64,000 nt of DNA from Winslowiella toletana (GTDB taxonomy: Bacteria; Pseudomonadota; Gammaproteobacteria; Enterobacterales; Enterobacteriaceae), in contig NZ_JAGGMQ010000001.1 in the NCBI RefSeq assembly GCF_017875465.1, forward strand, positions 3,472,001-3,536,000, read 5' to 3'. The notes under the pieces were generated by a model. That model did no database searches. It was not told the DNA's origin and saw nothing but the letters and a program-made list of their open reading frames with translations. Of this stretch, positions 26,945 to 36,626 are shown piece after piece (within the stretch, counting starts at the first letter, position 1; every line of letters begins with the position of its first letter). A program made the position numbers and the translations under genes.

Positions 26945-28045
26945 TCAGTAAGCCACCAGCGCATTCTCATCCCTTGTCATCAACTGTATTAGCTTAGGAT
27001 GGACATAGAGCTTCTCGCGACCAAAGGTAATTTCATTCAGAACGCCAATTTCACACAGTTGTTTCAGATAGACTGATGCCGTCTGGCGTCGTGCGATGCC
27101 ATTATCGATCAGGCTCGATATACGACAATAAGGCTGTTCAAAAATGATCTGCACCAGTTCATGGCTGTAGATTTTGGGCAGCGACTGGCGAATATGCGCT
27201 GTGGTTAGCGCCAGCAATTCGCGTACGGCGGCGATTTTCGCCGTGGTCCATATTGAGGTCTCTTCGACAGCTTTCAGCATAAACAGAATCCACGGCTCCC
27301 ACTCACCAGAAGCGGTCACGCCACGTAGCAAATTATAATAATCCGCTTTATGGCTGACGATATGGCGGCTCAGATAGAGTATTGGCAGGGTCAGCAATCG
27401 CTTTTCTATCAGAAACAGGATGTTGAGAATACGCCCCGTTCTGCCGTTACCGTCCGGAAAGGGATGAATGGCTTCAAACTGGTAATGGGTAATCGCCATT
27501 TTCACCAGAGGATCAATATCATCTTCGGCGTGAATAAAATTTTCCCAGTTACTCAACAGATCGCGAATAACACTTTCCCCTTCAGGAGGCGTATAAACCA
27601 CGCGCTGATCGCTGCTGACTAATCTTGTAGCTGGCACCCGGCGGATATCCATCTCTGCATTTTTTAACGTCCGGCAAATCTTTACCGCCGTCGAAGCACA
27701 GAGAGGCCGTTCATGCACATTTTTAAAGCCATCATAGAGTGCAGTACGATAGCGCAATGCTTCTTTAGTGGCCGGATCCGCCTGACTCTCTTCCTGCGAG
27801 AACTGAAAAAGCTTGTCTGAGGTGGTAACGATGTTTTCAATTTCGGAGGAGTCTTTTGCTTCCAGCAACGGGATTAGATTGATCAATAGCCCCTGGTCAG
27901 GCAACAACTCGCCAGCCTGTTTAAGCTCAGCCAGCGCCGCACGGGCTTTAATACAGGCTTTGAGTACGGTTACAGACTCCAGCTGTTCAGCTTGTGGTGG
28001 TAACAGTGGCAGCTGGTTAAAGGGTTTTTCAGCATCCCATGACAT
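26945..28045 (-). CDS. Fic-domain AMP transferase-type protein with winged-helix C-terminus
   Basis: 366 residues from the ATG at 28045 (GAGGG ribosome site 8 nt upstream); the open frame continues 33 codons into a repeat array that is more likely untranslated. Fic proteins usually AMPylate target proteins. The complete catalytic loop HPFPDGNGRTGR is at 194-205, and the inhibitory-helix motif SSEIEN at 66-71 (pattern S-x3-E-N) marks a self-inhibited class II Fic. The last 80 residues look like a winged helix (SSLIDNGIARRQTASVYLKQLCE), so DNA binding is plausible. Target unknown; it may act as a toxin-like or regulatory enzyme. Confidence 0.88.
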   Translation of the reverse strand: MSWDAEKPFNQLPLLPPQAEQLESVTVLKACIKARAALAELKQAGELLPDQGLLINLIPLLEAKDSSEIENIVTTSDKLFQFSQEESQADPATKEALRYRTALYDGFKNVHERPLCASTAVKICRTLKNAEMDIRRVPATRLVSSDQRVVYTPPEGESVIRDLLSNWENFIHAEDDIDPLVKMAITHYQFEAIHPFPDGNGRTGRILNILFLIEKRLLTLPILYLSRHIVSHKADYYNLLRGVTASGEWEPWILFMLKAVEETSIWTTAKIAAVRELLALTTAHIRQSLPKIYSHELVQIIFEQPYCRISSLIDNGIARRQTASVYLKQLCEIGVLNEITFGREKLYVHPKLIQLMTRDENALVAY

Positions 28046-28086
28046 AGGTTTAACCCTCTTGCAGTTATCGACAGCTTCACGGAACC

Positions 28087-28258
28087 TGTCGATGGGATAA
28101 ACATGTCTCAATGATATGTCGATAAAAACTGATTTTATCAACATATCCTGAGCCTAATGTCGATACCATAAACATGCCTCAGTGATATGTCGATAAAAAT
28201 CGATTTTATCGACACGTTTTTAAAACATGTCGATGTCATAAACCTATCCCTAAATGCC
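28087..28258. repeat. Three ~70-bp direct repeats with palindromes upstream of fic
   Basis: Repeat units start at 28087, 28158 and 28228 (period 71 and 70 bp), each beginning TGTCGATnnnATAAAC. The first two are about 85% alike and each contains, 30 bp in, a second TGTCGATA that opens an inverted repeat: 28118-28142 (one mismatch) and 28189-28213 (perfect GTCGATAAAA/TTTTATCGAC). The third unit is cut short by the chemoreceptor stop codon. The array fills the gap between the receptor gene and fic. Confidence 0.88.
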
Positions 28259-29845
28259 TTAGCCGATACGATCTTCCCGCAACTTAAACACTCTGACCAT
28301 TTCCAGCAGCTGTTCCGCCTGCTGCTGCATCGAATGGGCCGCCGCAGAGGATTCCTGCGACAGAGTGGCATTTTGCTGGGTGGCGGAATCCATATGGGTG
28401 ATGGCGACATTGACCTGATCAATACCGGTGCTCTGCTCGTTACTGGCCATCGAGATGGTATCCACTAGCTGGCTGACACGCTGCACGCTGCCAACAATCT
28501 CCGCCATTGAACCGCCCGCACTTTTCACCAGCGTATTGCCCTGATTGATACGGGTTACCGAGTTATCGATCAGGGCGCCAATCTCTTTCGCTGCTGTTGC
28601 TGAGCGTTGCGCCAGCGCCCGCACTTCAGCCGCTACCACGGCGAAACCGCGTCCTTCACTGCCAGCGCGCGCCGCTTCGACCGCCGCATTCAGCGCCAGA
28701 ATATTGGTCTGGAAGGCGATACTGTCAATCACGCCAATAATGCTGCTCATCTCGCTGGAGAACTGGTTGATTTCGCTCATGGTCTGCACCACCTGCTCCA
28801 CCACTTCTCCGCCCTGATCGGCGGCAGAGCTGGCCTCACGGGTAATATCACTGGCGATACGTAAGTTGTCGGCGTTATTTTTCACTACTGATGTCAGCTG
28901 TTCCATTGATGCAGCAGTCTCTTCGATTGCGCTGGCCTGGGCTTCGTTACGCGCGGAAAGCTCGCGGCTACCGATGGCGATCTGGCTGGATGCGGTGGCG
29001 ATGGTTTCGGTACCGGAACGGACACCGGCGACAATCCGCGTCAGATTGCTGTTCATCTCCTGTAAAGCCTGCATCAGCTCCGCCGTCTCATCGCGACCAC
29101 TCACGGTGATAGTGGTCTGAAGATCGCCGGAGGCCACGGTGCGGGCGATCGCCACCGCCTGCGCCAGCGGGCGGGTGATGCTGCGAATCAGCCACCAGGT
29201 AATGATAAAACCGGCAACCAGCGTCAACGCCATTGCCAGCATCAGCATCAGTCGGGTCTGCTGATAGAGCGCAAGGTTGCGCGCATCGGTTTGCTGACGG
29301 ATAAGCGCGGCCTGCTTCAGCGTGCTGGCCACCATCTCATCAATCATGCGCGTGGGTTCACGGTCGATGCCGGAGACCAGCTTATCCACCCGCTGCGGGC
29401 TGGTTGCATCCTGAATATGATATTGTTGCAGTGCCAAAAGATAATGCTTTTCCAGTTCGGCGTGCAGGCTACGGGTCTTCACCACCTCGCTGGTGCTGAT
29501 GCCAATTTGCGGCAGCAGTTTGCTGAGATGATCCAGCAGTGCCTGGGTTTTCTGGCTCTGTTCAGTAAAGGCTTTCTGGTATTTATCGAACTGTTCCTGC
29601 CCCTGCGTGCCACGCAACAGGGTATTTTTCCACTCCTGCACCTGAATCTTGAACTGCACCTGCGCATTACGCGCGGTATCGATGCTGTCTGAAATGATTT
29701 TTTCGGTCGCCAGAATACTCTGGTTATGCGCCAGTCCGTCGGCGTTAACGGACAAACCGCGCATGCCGATAAACAGGGTCGCCAGCAGCAGAATAGCCGC
29801 CAGCAGACCGAGGCGTTGCCCGATGGTGAGATGGTTTAGTTTCAT
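28259..29845 (-). CDS. Methyl-accepting chemotaxis protein
   Basis: Inner-membrane chemoreceptor, 528 residues from the ATG at 29845. Helix 1 ([17 protein letters not shown]) anchors a four-helix-bundle type periplasmic sensor of about 155 residues; helix 2 ([22 protein letters not shown]) leads to a HAMP domain ([23 protein letters not shown]) and the signalling tip [23 protein letters not shown]. The C-terminus lacks the NWETF pentapeptide used to tether CheR/CheB, so it is a low-abundance type receptor. Ligand unknown. A sigma-28-like promoter is found at 29898-29925. Confidence 0.93.
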   Translation of the reverse strand: MKLNHLTIGQRLGLLAAILLLATLFIGMRGLSVNADGLAHNQSILATEKIISDSIDTARNAQVQFKIQVQEWKNTLLRGTQGQEQFDKYQKAFTEQSQKTQALLDHLSKLLPQIGISTSEVVKTRSLHAELEKHYLLALQQYHIQDATSPQRVDKLVSGIDREPTRMIDEMVASTLKQAALIRQQTDARNLALYQQTRLMLMLAMALTLVAGFIITWWLIRSITRPLAQAVAIARTVASGDLQTTITVSGRDETAELMQALQEMNSNLTRIVAGVRSGTETIATASSQIAIGSRELSARNEAQASAIEETAASMEQLTSVVKNNADNLRIASDITREASSAADQGGEVVEQVVQTMSEINQFSSEMSSIIGVIDSIAFQTNILALNAAVEAARAGSEGRGFAVVAAEVRALAQRSATAAKEIGALIDNSVTRINQGNTLVKSAGGSMAEIVGSVQRVSQLVDTISMASNEQSTGIDQVNVAITHMDSATQQNATLSQESSAAAHSMQQQAEQLLEMVRVFKLREDRIG

Positions 29846-29897
29846 AGCGTTCAGTATTTCCCGGGTTAAATAGAGATCAAGATCGTGCGCCACTGGG

Positions 29898-29925
29898 ATA
29901 TCGACTGCGCAGAGACCCGACTTTA
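29898..29925 (-). promoter_or_regulatory. Sigma-28 (FliA)-like promoter of chemoreceptor
   Basis: Minus strand TAAAGTCG (29925-29918), 12-bp spacer, GTCGATAT (29905-29898): 6 of 8 positions in each half of the flagellar consensus TAAAGTTT/GCCGATAA, with a spacer one longer than the usual 11. It is 53 bp before the receptor start. Confidence 0.55.
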
Positions 29926-30018
29926 ATCTGCCCGCCAGTGGAAAACTGGAGGAATTAGCTGTAAGTGTCTGGTGTGAATTATAAAAACGCTGTTTATGAA
30001 GTTTTTGTGACGGCTGAT

Positions 30019-31395
30019 TTACCGGGCAGAGTAATGAATAATAAACTCGGCGCCGCGTGGCGTATTATGCGCGGTGATTTGCCATTTGTGCGCCTGCGCA
30101 ATCTCTTTACAGATAGCCAGGCCGAGACCGGTTCCCTCAGTGCTGGCATTCGCCGCACGCCAGAAGCGTTTAAACAGCATGGGAAAATCATCATGATGAA
30201 TACCCGGGCCGTTATCCTGAATATGGATGGCACTGGCCTCAACCACCACCGTGACTTCCTGATTTGCTGGCGTGACATTAATGGCGTTTTCGACGATGTT
30301 TTTTAATAAAATAAATAGCGCGCTTTCGTCGGCGTTAATTGGCGGCAGGGTTTCCGGCGCCTCAATCTGCAATTGCACCTGATGGTTTGCCGCTTTCAGC
30401 TCCAGATAGTCAACAACGTCATGGGTAACGGCGATAATATCGGTTTTATCAAACAGATAGTTTTGTGATTCACTGACTTCCGCCAGATGCAGAAGCTGTC
30501 GTACCTGCCTTGCCATCAGGTCGATTTCACGAAACAGCAGATCTTTGTTATTAATTTCAGGCTGCAACTCAATCTGCCCCCTTAATAGCGTTAACGGGGT
30601 TTGTAGCTCATGAGCGGCGGATCCGAGAAACTGCTGCTGGGCGCTGAAGCCGGTCTCTAACCTTTCCAGCGCCTGATTAAACGCACCAATCAGCGGTTTT
30701 ATTTCGCTGGGCATCTCTTGTTCACCCAGACGGGTGGTTAAATTTGCTGGCGTAATCGACATGGCCGCCTTTGAGGCGCTATTCAGCGGGCGCAGCACCA
30801 TACGAATGGTAAAGGGAAACGTCAGGCCAAAACCGATAACCGCGATTAATACGGTAATTGCGGCGATATTTGGCAGCGGGTCCAGTTTCATATCCACTAC
30901 CGTTTCACCAAAATAGTTACTGGTGGCGGTCTGCACGTAAAACGGCCGCTCGTTATGATAAATTTTCAGGCTATAGAGATCGAATGGACGATGATTAAAG
31001 TTGACCTGGCGGTGAGCGCCCACTGCTGAAGAAGAGAGCAGATCTTCCGTCGGGAAATGGTAAATATCACTATGCGAAGAGAGCAGCACCCGGCCTGATT
31101 TATCCAGCACCCGGTACATAAACTCGGTTGACGCCACATCAAACAGCCATGCCGTTCGTTTATCCACCTGGATTGCCGTTGGCTGACCCTGCGGATTATA
31201 TTGCAGCCCTGCAGCCACACTTTCCGCGGTGTCTTGATTGTCTTTCATCTGCCACATTTGCAGCGGTGAGTGGCTGAACATATACAGGATAAGACTGACA
31301 ATCACCGTCAGACTGATCGACAGCACGGCAATGCTGGTTACCCATAATCTGAATGCCAGGCTGCGGCTCCAGTAACTGATGCTATTAAGTCGCAT
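30019..31395 (-). CDS. Sensor histidine kinase
   Basis: 458-residue inner-membrane kinase with two membrane helices (about residues 17-40 and 177-198) around a periplasmic domain of about 135 residues, then HAMP-like linker, dimerisation/phosphoacceptor box AAHELQTPL (His near residue 263), N box NIVENAIN, G1 DNGPGI and G2 GTGLGLAI. Partners the response regulator whose stop lies 1 bp upstream. Its operon starts with a MipA/OmpV outer-membrane protein, suggesting a cell-envelope or outer-membrane cue. Similar in layout to QseC/TctE-type kinases; exact orthology unclear. Confidence 0.92.
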   Translation of the reverse strand: MRLNSISYWSRSLAFRLWVTSIAVLSISLTVIVSLILYMFSHSPLQMWQMKDNQDTAESVAAGLQYNPQGQPTAIQVDKRTAWLFDVASTEFMYRVLDKSGRVLLSSHSDIYHFPTEDLLSSSAVGAHRQVNFNHRPFDLYSLKIYHNERPFYVQTATSNYFGETVVDMKLDPLPNIAAITVLIAVIGFGLTFPFTIRMVLRPLNSASKAAMSITPANLTTRLGEQEMPSEIKPLIGAFNQALERLETGFSAQQQFLGSAAHELQTPLTLLRGQIELQPEINNKDLLFREIDLMARQVRQLLHLAEVSESQNYLFDKTDIIAVTHDVVDYLELKAANHQVQLQIEAPETLPPINADESALFILLKNIVENAINVTPANQEVTVVVEASAIHIQDNGPGIHHDDFPMLFKRFWRAANASTEGTGLGLAICKEIAQAHKWQITAHNTPRGAEFIIHYSAR

Positions 31396-31396
31396 T

Positions 31397-32083
31397 TTAA
31401 TCGTTTAACTCCAGCGGCAGCAGGGCGAAGCCGACGCCGCGGACGTTAACTATTTTCGCCAGCACGCCGACGCGCAGCATCTTTTTGCGCAGACGATGGA
31501 CGCTCACTTCCAGTGCATTAGGCGTGACCGCATCAGCCAGACCCCACGCGGCATGCTCCAGGGTGGCATGGCGCACGGTATGCCCTTTCCCCTGCACCAG
31601 CGTCTGCATAATTTGCAGCTCTGGTGAGGAGAGTAAAATCGATTTGCTGGCGCAATGCAGCATCTGTTGTTGCGGATCAAGCGTCATATTGGCGAAACTC
31701 AGCGTCAGCGCCATGGTTTCGGCGGGGCGGCGCATCAGGGTTCGCACGCGGGCGACCAGCTCACTCATGGCAAAAGGTTTGCTGACATAGTCATCGGCGC
31801 CGCTTTCGAGGCCATCGATGCGATCGTGTAACGCATCGCGTGCGGTCAGCATCAGGCAGGCGGTCATCTCGCCTGACGCACGCCACTCCCTTAAAAATGT
31901 GAGACCATCCCCATCAGGCAAGCCGCGGTCGATAATAATCACCTGATAGCGCGCCTGGTTAAGGCCATATTTCGCCTGCGAAAGGGTGGGGAAATAGTCG
32001 GTTTCGATACCCGCAGCCGACAGCGCCTGACCAATCATGCCGGCAAGCCGCAAATTATCTTCAATAAGCGCAACGCGTGACAT
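31397..32083 (-). CDS. OmpR-family response regulator
   Basis: 228 residues: receiver domain with phosphoacceptor Asp52 (IIIDRGLPDGDG), acidic pocket EDN at 8-10, Thr in MLTARDA and Lys in VSKPF, then a winged-helix effector domain ending VSVHRLRKKML and VRGVGFALL. Cotranscribed with the histidine kinase downstream and the MipA/OmpV gene 12 bp upstream. Confidence 0.94.
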   Translation of the reverse strand: MSRVALIEDNLRLAGMIGQALSAAGIETDYFPTLSQAKYGLNQARYQVIIIDRGLPDGDGLTFLREWRASGEMTACLMLTARDALHDRIDGLESGADDYVSKPFAMSELVARVRTLMRRPAETMALTLSFANMTLDPQQQMLHCASKSILLSSPELQIMQTLVQGKGHTVRHATLEHAAWGLADAVTPNALEVSVHRLRKKMLRVGVLAKIVNVRGVGFALLPLELND

Positions 32084-32095
32084 AGGTTCTACCCT

Positions 32096-32887
32096 CTAAA
32101 AGTGATAGAGATAACCAACGCTAACCTGCGGAATGGTGGTGTTATCGACTAACGGACTGTCGTCAATGCCACTGCCGAAGCGTGTCACACTGGCATCAAG
32201 ACTCAGACTCTGATGCGCGCTAAGCGCATAGCTGACATTTAATCCCGCAGAGAAGGCGTAAGTTGATTTGCCATCATAAGCATCGCGACCCGGACGGGCT
32301 TCGGCAGGCCGGACGCCATAGTAGTAATCAACATATTTATCGTTAAGCCAGACAATATCTGCATAAGGTGCAATGGTGACGTCGCCGTAGTCAAATTTTC
32401 TGATGGCGGCTAACTTTGCTTTTTGTCCTTTATTACCGGCGAATAAATAGTCCGCATACAGCGTAACGATTTCCGTATCCCATGCTACCGACGGACCTGC
32501 CCAGAATCCGCCGCTGCGCTTTTGCATATCGTTCAGAACCGGCGCATCCGATCCTTTATAACCATCACCGAAAGCATATTCGCTGTGCAGGGCAAATTTC
32601 AGGTTGTCCCATCGGCCCACTTTAATATCGAGGTTATTGCCAAATAGCCGCAGCCATTTATTTTCAACGTAGATCAGCGGCAGTGGCGAATACTCTGAAC
32701 CATAATCGCGGTAAGGTGACTGCTCATATTTAACGCCAATACCTACTCCCCATTGTGTGACGTTGGGTTGATCGCTGAACAGGGTAAATCCACTGGTCTG
32801 AGCGGCGGAGTTGCTAACCGCATAAAGTGAACCTGAATAGAGAAACAGTGAGCCCAGCAATAATATGGTTGGAAAAGTTTGCTTCAC
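32096..32887 (-). CDS. MipA/OmpV-family outer-membrane protein
   Basis: 263 residues with a signal peptide (about 23 residues, ending LYAVS) and a beta-barrel of the MipA/OmpV family. The C-terminus QVSVGYLYHF ends in Phe as needed for barrel assembly. Typical blocks are WGVGIGVKYEQSPYRDY, SPLPLIYVENKWLRLFG and GGFWAGPSVAWD. MipA was described as scaffolding between MltA and PBP1B, but the family also contains two-component-controlled envelope proteins. First gene of an operon with the response regulator and kinase, so it is probably under their control. Confidence 0.9.
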   Translation of the reverse strand: MKQTFPTILLLGSLFLYSGSLYAVSNSAAQTSGFTLFSDQPNVTQWGVGIGVKYEQSPYRDYGSEYSPLPLIYVENKWLRLFGNNLDIKVGRWDNLKFALHSEYAFGDGYKGSDAPVLNDMQKRSGGFWAGPSVAWDTEIVTLYADYLFAGNKGQKAKLAAIRKFDYGDVTIAPYADIVWLNDKYVDYYYGVRPAEARPGRDAYDGKSTYAFSAGLNVSYALSAHQSLSLDASVTRFGSGIDDSPLVDNTTIPQVSVGYLYHF

Positions 32888-33132
32888 AATCGTTCCTTAA
32901 GCGGCGGATTAAATTTTCGCAGCAACTTTAGGGCGATCAGACTTACAGATTACTTACCACATTGCGTTATGCCTGAAACGGGGGCAGGGAAGCGATTTTG
33001 ATATTAACCCCGCTGCCGCTGCGCGGCTTTTCGTGGTTAATTTGATCCAGCGCAAGATATGTCAGCTTGCCTCCTGCCACTCTAAAACCTGAGCAGTAAT
33101 CCTGAAATGACAGCTGATACAGGGGCGGTAAA

Positions 33133-33237
33133 ATGACAACTAAAATGGGTTTGAGTCTTGGTATGTTGGTATGGCTGGGCTATGTCGCCTGGATGGTTAC
33201 TTATTACGCCAGCACATTTACGCTGTTCAGTTCTTAA
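33133..33237 (+). CDS. Small single-helix membrane protein (34 residues)
   Basis: An ATG at 33133 behind GGGGCGG opens a 34-codon frame: a short basic start (MTTKMG), one hydrophobic helix (LSLGMLVWLGYVAWMVTYYA) and a short polar tail, ending TAA. This is the architecture of bacterial small membrane proteins, and the ribosome site is well placed. It lies in the gap between the divergent mipA/ompV operon and the convergent end of aer. No family recognised. Confidence 0.6.
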   Translation: MTTKMGLSLGMLVWLGYVAWMVTYYASTFTLFSS

Positions 33238-33300
33238 GCGTTGCGGCGGCAGACAGCCCTCTGAATCCGATCATGCGACTCAGAGGGACAGAGCAGTCAG

Positions 33301-34845
33301 CTAACTGAAGACGCTGATGGCATTCACCAGGCGCCGCGCCTGCTGCTTCATTCCCGCCGCTTCACGCACGCTGTTCCCGGCCAGTTCGGCATTCTGACGG
33401 GTATTTTGATCCAGCACTTCCACCGCTTTACCCACTTCACTCAGACCGGTTCCCTGTTCATGGGTCGCCATACTGATCTGATTCAGTAACGCTTTCACAC
33501 TCTGCACTTTTTCGACCATTTCGGTAATCGCTTCACCCGCTTCGCGCACCTGACTGGCGCCATCCTGTACATTAAGGGTACTGGCTTTAATCAGCTGGCG
33601 GATCTCGCTGGCGGCCTGCGCGCTGCGATTGGCCAGACTGCGCACCTCGCCGGCGACTACCGCAAAGCCTTTACCCTGTTCACCGGCGCGCGCCGCTTCC
33701 ACTGCCGCATTCAGCGCCAGAATATTGGTCTGAAAGGCAATGCTGTCGATCAGGCTGATCATGGTGGCGATCTGCGTCGAACTCTCGGCTATTTTATCCA
33801 TGGTGCCGACAACGCTCAGTACCGCCTCGCGCCCCTCTAACGCTGCCTGATTAACTGTTGATGAGAAGCTATTGGCTTTATCGGTGTTGTCGGTATTCTT
33901 CTCTACCGCGCGGGTCATCTGCTCCATCGCGGCGGCGGTTTGCTGCACGCTGACCGCCGTCTGTTCAGTGCGGCTGGCGATCTTCTCGCTGCCCTGCGAC
34001 AGCGCATCGCTGGCCTGATGAACCGCCATAATCTGCGCGCGCACGTCGTTAACCAGCCAGCGAAACATCAGTCCCTGTTGCGACACCGCGCGCAGGGTCA
34101 TGCCGACTTCATCAACGCGATCAAAACCTGCAACCTGGCTATTGGCACCTGTGGCGACATTCAGCGCCATGCGACAGGCTTTCTCCATCGGACGGGATAT
34201 CTGCCACTCCAGCCAGCCGCAGATCACCATTGTGGCCAGCAGGGAAAGTCCGGCAGAGAGCGCCAGCGCGCCCCCGGCAACGCCAGCGGTTAACCAACTC
34301 AGCAGGCTGAGCAGCCAGAAACCGGCGCTGGCCGAGCGGATGCGCCAGCGCAGTGGCATGGTCTTCAGTGCCGAGAGGCTGGCAAGCGGCCCACGACGCA
34401 GCAGAATGCCCTGATGCAACCGCCAGCTACGCAGTTCGCTGCGCTGCATTTGCTGATACAGCTGTTCGGCGGAGTTCACTTCCTCGCGGCTGGGTTTAAT
34501 CCGCACCGACATATAGCCGATGATTTTACTGTCACGGATCAGCGGCACCACATTGGCGCGCACCCAGTAATAGTCGCCATTTTTGCGGCGGTTTTTAACC
34601 AGCCCGCTCCAGGGAAGTCCTTGTCTGATGGTGGCCCACATATCGGCGAACGCCTGTTTCGGCATATCTGCATGGCGCACCAGATTATGGGGCTGCCCCT
34701 CGATTTCGTGCTGCGCGTAGCCACTCACCTCGACAAAACTCATATTGGCGTAAGTGATATTGCCGCTGGCGTCGGTAGTGGTCATCAGAGTGGTATCGTC
34801 GGCGAGCATATATTCGTTACCGCGATGGCTGGTTTGGGAACTCAC
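33301..34845 (-). CDS. aer: Aerotaxis receptor Aer
   Basis: FAD-binding redox/energy taxis receptor, 514 residues with a GTG start at 34845 behind GGAGGAG. N-terminal PAS domain (LADDTTLMTTTDASGNITYAN, GQPHNLVRHADMPKQAFADMW, NRRKNGDYYWVRANVVP) matches E. coli Aer closely; two hydrophobic stretches around 165-210 form the membrane anchor, followed by HAMP and the signalling domain with [20 protein letters not shown]. No methyl-receptor tail. Expression by FliA is expected from the promoter at 34901-34928. Confidence 0.93.
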   Translation of the reverse strand: MSSQTSHRGNEYMLADDTTLMTTTDASGNITYANMSFVEVSGYAQHEIEGQPHNLVRHADMPKQAFADMWATIRQGLPWSGLVKNRRKNGDYYWVRANVVPLIRDSKIIGYMSVRIKPSREEVNSAEQLYQQMQRSELRSWRLHQGILLRRGPLASLSALKTMPLRWRIRSASAGFWLLSLLSWLTAGVAGGALALSAGLSLLATMVICGWLEWQISRPMEKACRMALNVATGANSQVAGFDRVDEVGMTLRAVSQQGLMFRWLVNDVRAQIMAVHQASDALSQGSEKIASRTEQTAVSVQQTAAAMEQMTRAVEKNTDNTDKANSFSSTVNQAALEGREAVLSVVGTMDKIAESSTQIATMISLIDSIAFQTNILALNAAVEAARAGEQGKGFAVVAGEVRSLANRSAQAASEIRQLIKASTLNVQDGASQVREAGEAITEMVEKVQSVKALLNQISMATHEQGTGLSEVGKAVEVLDQNTRQNAELAGNSVREAAGMKQQARRLVNAISVFS

Positions 34846-34900
34846 TGGCAGGTCTCCTCCATGATTATGATAATTTTATTTAAGTCCGCATCAGGGGGGC

Positions 34901-34928
34901 TTATCGGCAGGAGGGGCTGTTAACTTTA
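34901..34928 (-). promoter_or_regulatory. Sigma-28 (FliA) promoter of aer
   Basis: Minus strand TAAAGTTA (34928-34921), 12-bp GC/C-rich spacer, and a perfect GCCGATAA (34908-34901). It matches the flagellar class III consensus at 15 of 16 positions, with a spacer one base longer than optimum, 56 bp before the aer start. Confidence 0.8.
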
Positions 34929-34978
34929 CGTAAAAAAAGTAAATCTGCGATCTGCTTTGGATTAGCGAAATGTAGCCA

Positions 34979-35010
34979 GGTTGCTACAGCCATCACTGGC
35001 TATAGCAACC
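34979..35010 (-). terminator. Terminator behind the lacY-like gene
   Basis: 14-bp inverted repeat with one mismatch, arms 34979-34992 and 34997-35010, loop TCAC, immediately after the permease stop codon on the minus strand. Confidence 0.75.
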
Positions 35011-35019
35011 GTAGTTAAA

Positions 35020-36285
35020 TCAGGCTTTGCTGGCGTCGGGGGTGAGCAGCCCGCTTGCGCCGCGCCCGGTGAGGGTAAAGAACGAGATCAGGGTAAAACT
35101 GGCGGTAATCAGCCCAAGGATCAGGTAAGCCTGATGGAAACCGACAGAATCGTACATCTGGCCGACCCAGGCTGACAGCACGACGCCGGAAAGCTGTTTC
35201 GACAGGTTAAAACCAATCAGAAACAGCGTGGCGGAGAGGCGCGGGTCAAACACCGACGAGATATATTTAAAGGTGCCGACCAGCAGAAATGGCAGCTCAA
35301 ACATATGCAGCGTTTTCAGCACAATCACTTCAACGCCGCTGCTGGCAAAAGAGGAGCCAATGATACGAATCGACATAATGGCTCCCGCCACCAGCAGGGC
35401 ATTTTTAGCGCCAATACGGTTAATAATCGCCGGGGCAAAAAACATAATAATCGCATTCAGCAATTCACCGCCGGTGGTGACGAAACCAAATATTTCGGTT
35501 CCCTGTTGTGGTGATGAGAAGAAGCCTTTAAAGAAATTGGCAAACTGCTGGTCAAACACATCATAGATACTCGCCACGCCTACTACGTACAGTAAAAACG
35601 CCCAGAAACGCGGCATTTTCAATAATTCACCGGCCATTTTTAGCGAGAATTCGCGTTGATTAGCGCCGAGCTTATCGATGACCACTTCGCTCTGGCCTGG
35701 TTGCGGGCGTGAGAGGATCAGCAGCAGCGCCAGCACCAGCGCAAATCCTGAGGCGATCCAGAACGTGATATTCGGATTGATGCTGAACAGAATGCCGGTT
35801 AATGAGGCGCAGACCGCCCAGCCGACGCAGCCGGATACCCGCACCCGACCATATTCAAAACGGTTGGTGCGACTGACGCGCTCGATATACGCCTCGACGG
35901 CGCCAGAACCGCCGGAAAAGACAAAGCCAAGGTAGATCCCGCCCGCCAGCGCGCCGAGCCAGATATTAAATTGCAGCAGTGGCGACAGAACAAAGATAAA
36001 GAAGGGAGCAAACAGAATCAGCAGAATCACGATGCACCAGAGCAGGTGCTTGCGCAGTCCCAGTTTGTCCGATATCAGACCAAAGGCAGTCTGGAAGACA
36101 ATCGAAAACAGCGCGATGGAGGAGAAGACCATCCCGGTTTCGGTTTTTGTCAGATGATTAACTTCCGCCAGCCACACCGGGAAAAAGGGAAAGTACGCCG
36201 ACATGATGAAGTAGTAGAAGAAAAAGAACAGCATAAAGTAGCTGAAATTGTGCCGTTCCCTTGTGGTGAGTTCAGAGAGCTTCAT
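35020..36285 (-). CDS. LacY-type oligosaccharide:H+ symporter
   Basis: 421-residue, 12-helix permease of the OHS family, strongly similar to E. coli Lac[65 protein letters not shown] and [19 protein letters not shown]. LacY residues for proton and sugar coupling are visible (Arg-containing [17 protein letters not shown] with Glu and Arg; the ELLNA Glu; HMFE His and Glu). No lacZ or lacI is near. It is divergent from uxuA across a gap with two UxuR-like boxes, so it may import an oligosaccharide containing uronic acid; this is inference. Confidence 0.88.
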   Translation of the reverse strand: MKLSELTTRERHNFSYFMLFFFFYYFIMSAYFPFFPVWLAEVNHLTKTETGMVFSSIALFSIVFQTAFGLISDKLGLRKHLLWCIVILLILFAPFFIFVLSPLLQFNIWLGALAGGIYLGFVFSGGSGAVEAYIERVSRTNRFEYGRVRVSGCVGWAVCASLTGILFSINPNITFWIASGFALVLALLLILSRPQPGQSEVVIDKLGANQREFSLKMAGELLKMPRFWAFLLYVVGVASIYDVFDQQFANFFKGFFSSPQQGTEIFGFVTTGGELLNAIIMFFAPAIINRIGAKNALLVAGAIMSIRIIGSSFASSGVEVIVLKTLHMFELPFLLVGTFKYISSVFDPRLSATLFLIGFNLSKQLSGVVLSAWVGQMYDSVGFHQAYLILGLITASFTLISFFTLTGRGASGLLTPDASKA

Positions 36286-36538
36286 AAGGTATCCCGTTAT
36301 TTTATTATTAGTCGGTCTGTAGGTGTAAAATGTTATGCGCTATACATGCATTGCCAGTTATCTCTCTAACGTCTTTTTACGGCAATTATCAGCTGTGTGT
36401 AATCAGAAGGCGATCACAAAAAGCGCTGAAAATAGTAGCGTTAGCGTGTTTTAAACAGGCATGGTGTTAGCGCGTGACATTTCTGTCGCAACGCCAGCTG
36501 ATTCGCCCGGCCAGGCCAAGTTTGCAGTGAATGCTGAT

Positions 36539-36556
36539 AAATTGGTTGATAAATTT
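36539..36556. promoter_or_regulatory. UxuR/ExuR-like box 1
   Basis: AAATTGGTTGATAAATTT matches 14 of 18 positions of the recalled ExuR/UxuR palindrome AAATTGGTATACCAATTT. It lies midway between the divergent permease and uxuA genes. Confidence 0.55.
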
Positions 36557-36626
36557 TCTGGCCTTCTGGCTGGCTCAATTCCATTGATTTTTCGTCATTT
36601 CTGCGATGCAAAGATCATCAGTTTGT

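Noticed and set aside
28087..28258. CRISPR array
   Set aside because: Repeat period near 70 bp, only three units, spacers not distinct, no cas genes; consistent with operator repeats instead.
28138..28422. Small protein frames overlapping the fic repeats
   Set aside because: They run antisense or out of frame through the repeats and the chemoreceptor 3' end, share a repeated IKS-IDISLRHVY peptide only because the DNA is repeated, and lack ribosome sites; period 70/71 bp does not preserve frame.
35020..36285. Part of a lac operon
   Set aside because: No lacZ or lacI in the 40 kb surveyed; the divergent neighbour is uxuA with UxuR-like boxes.
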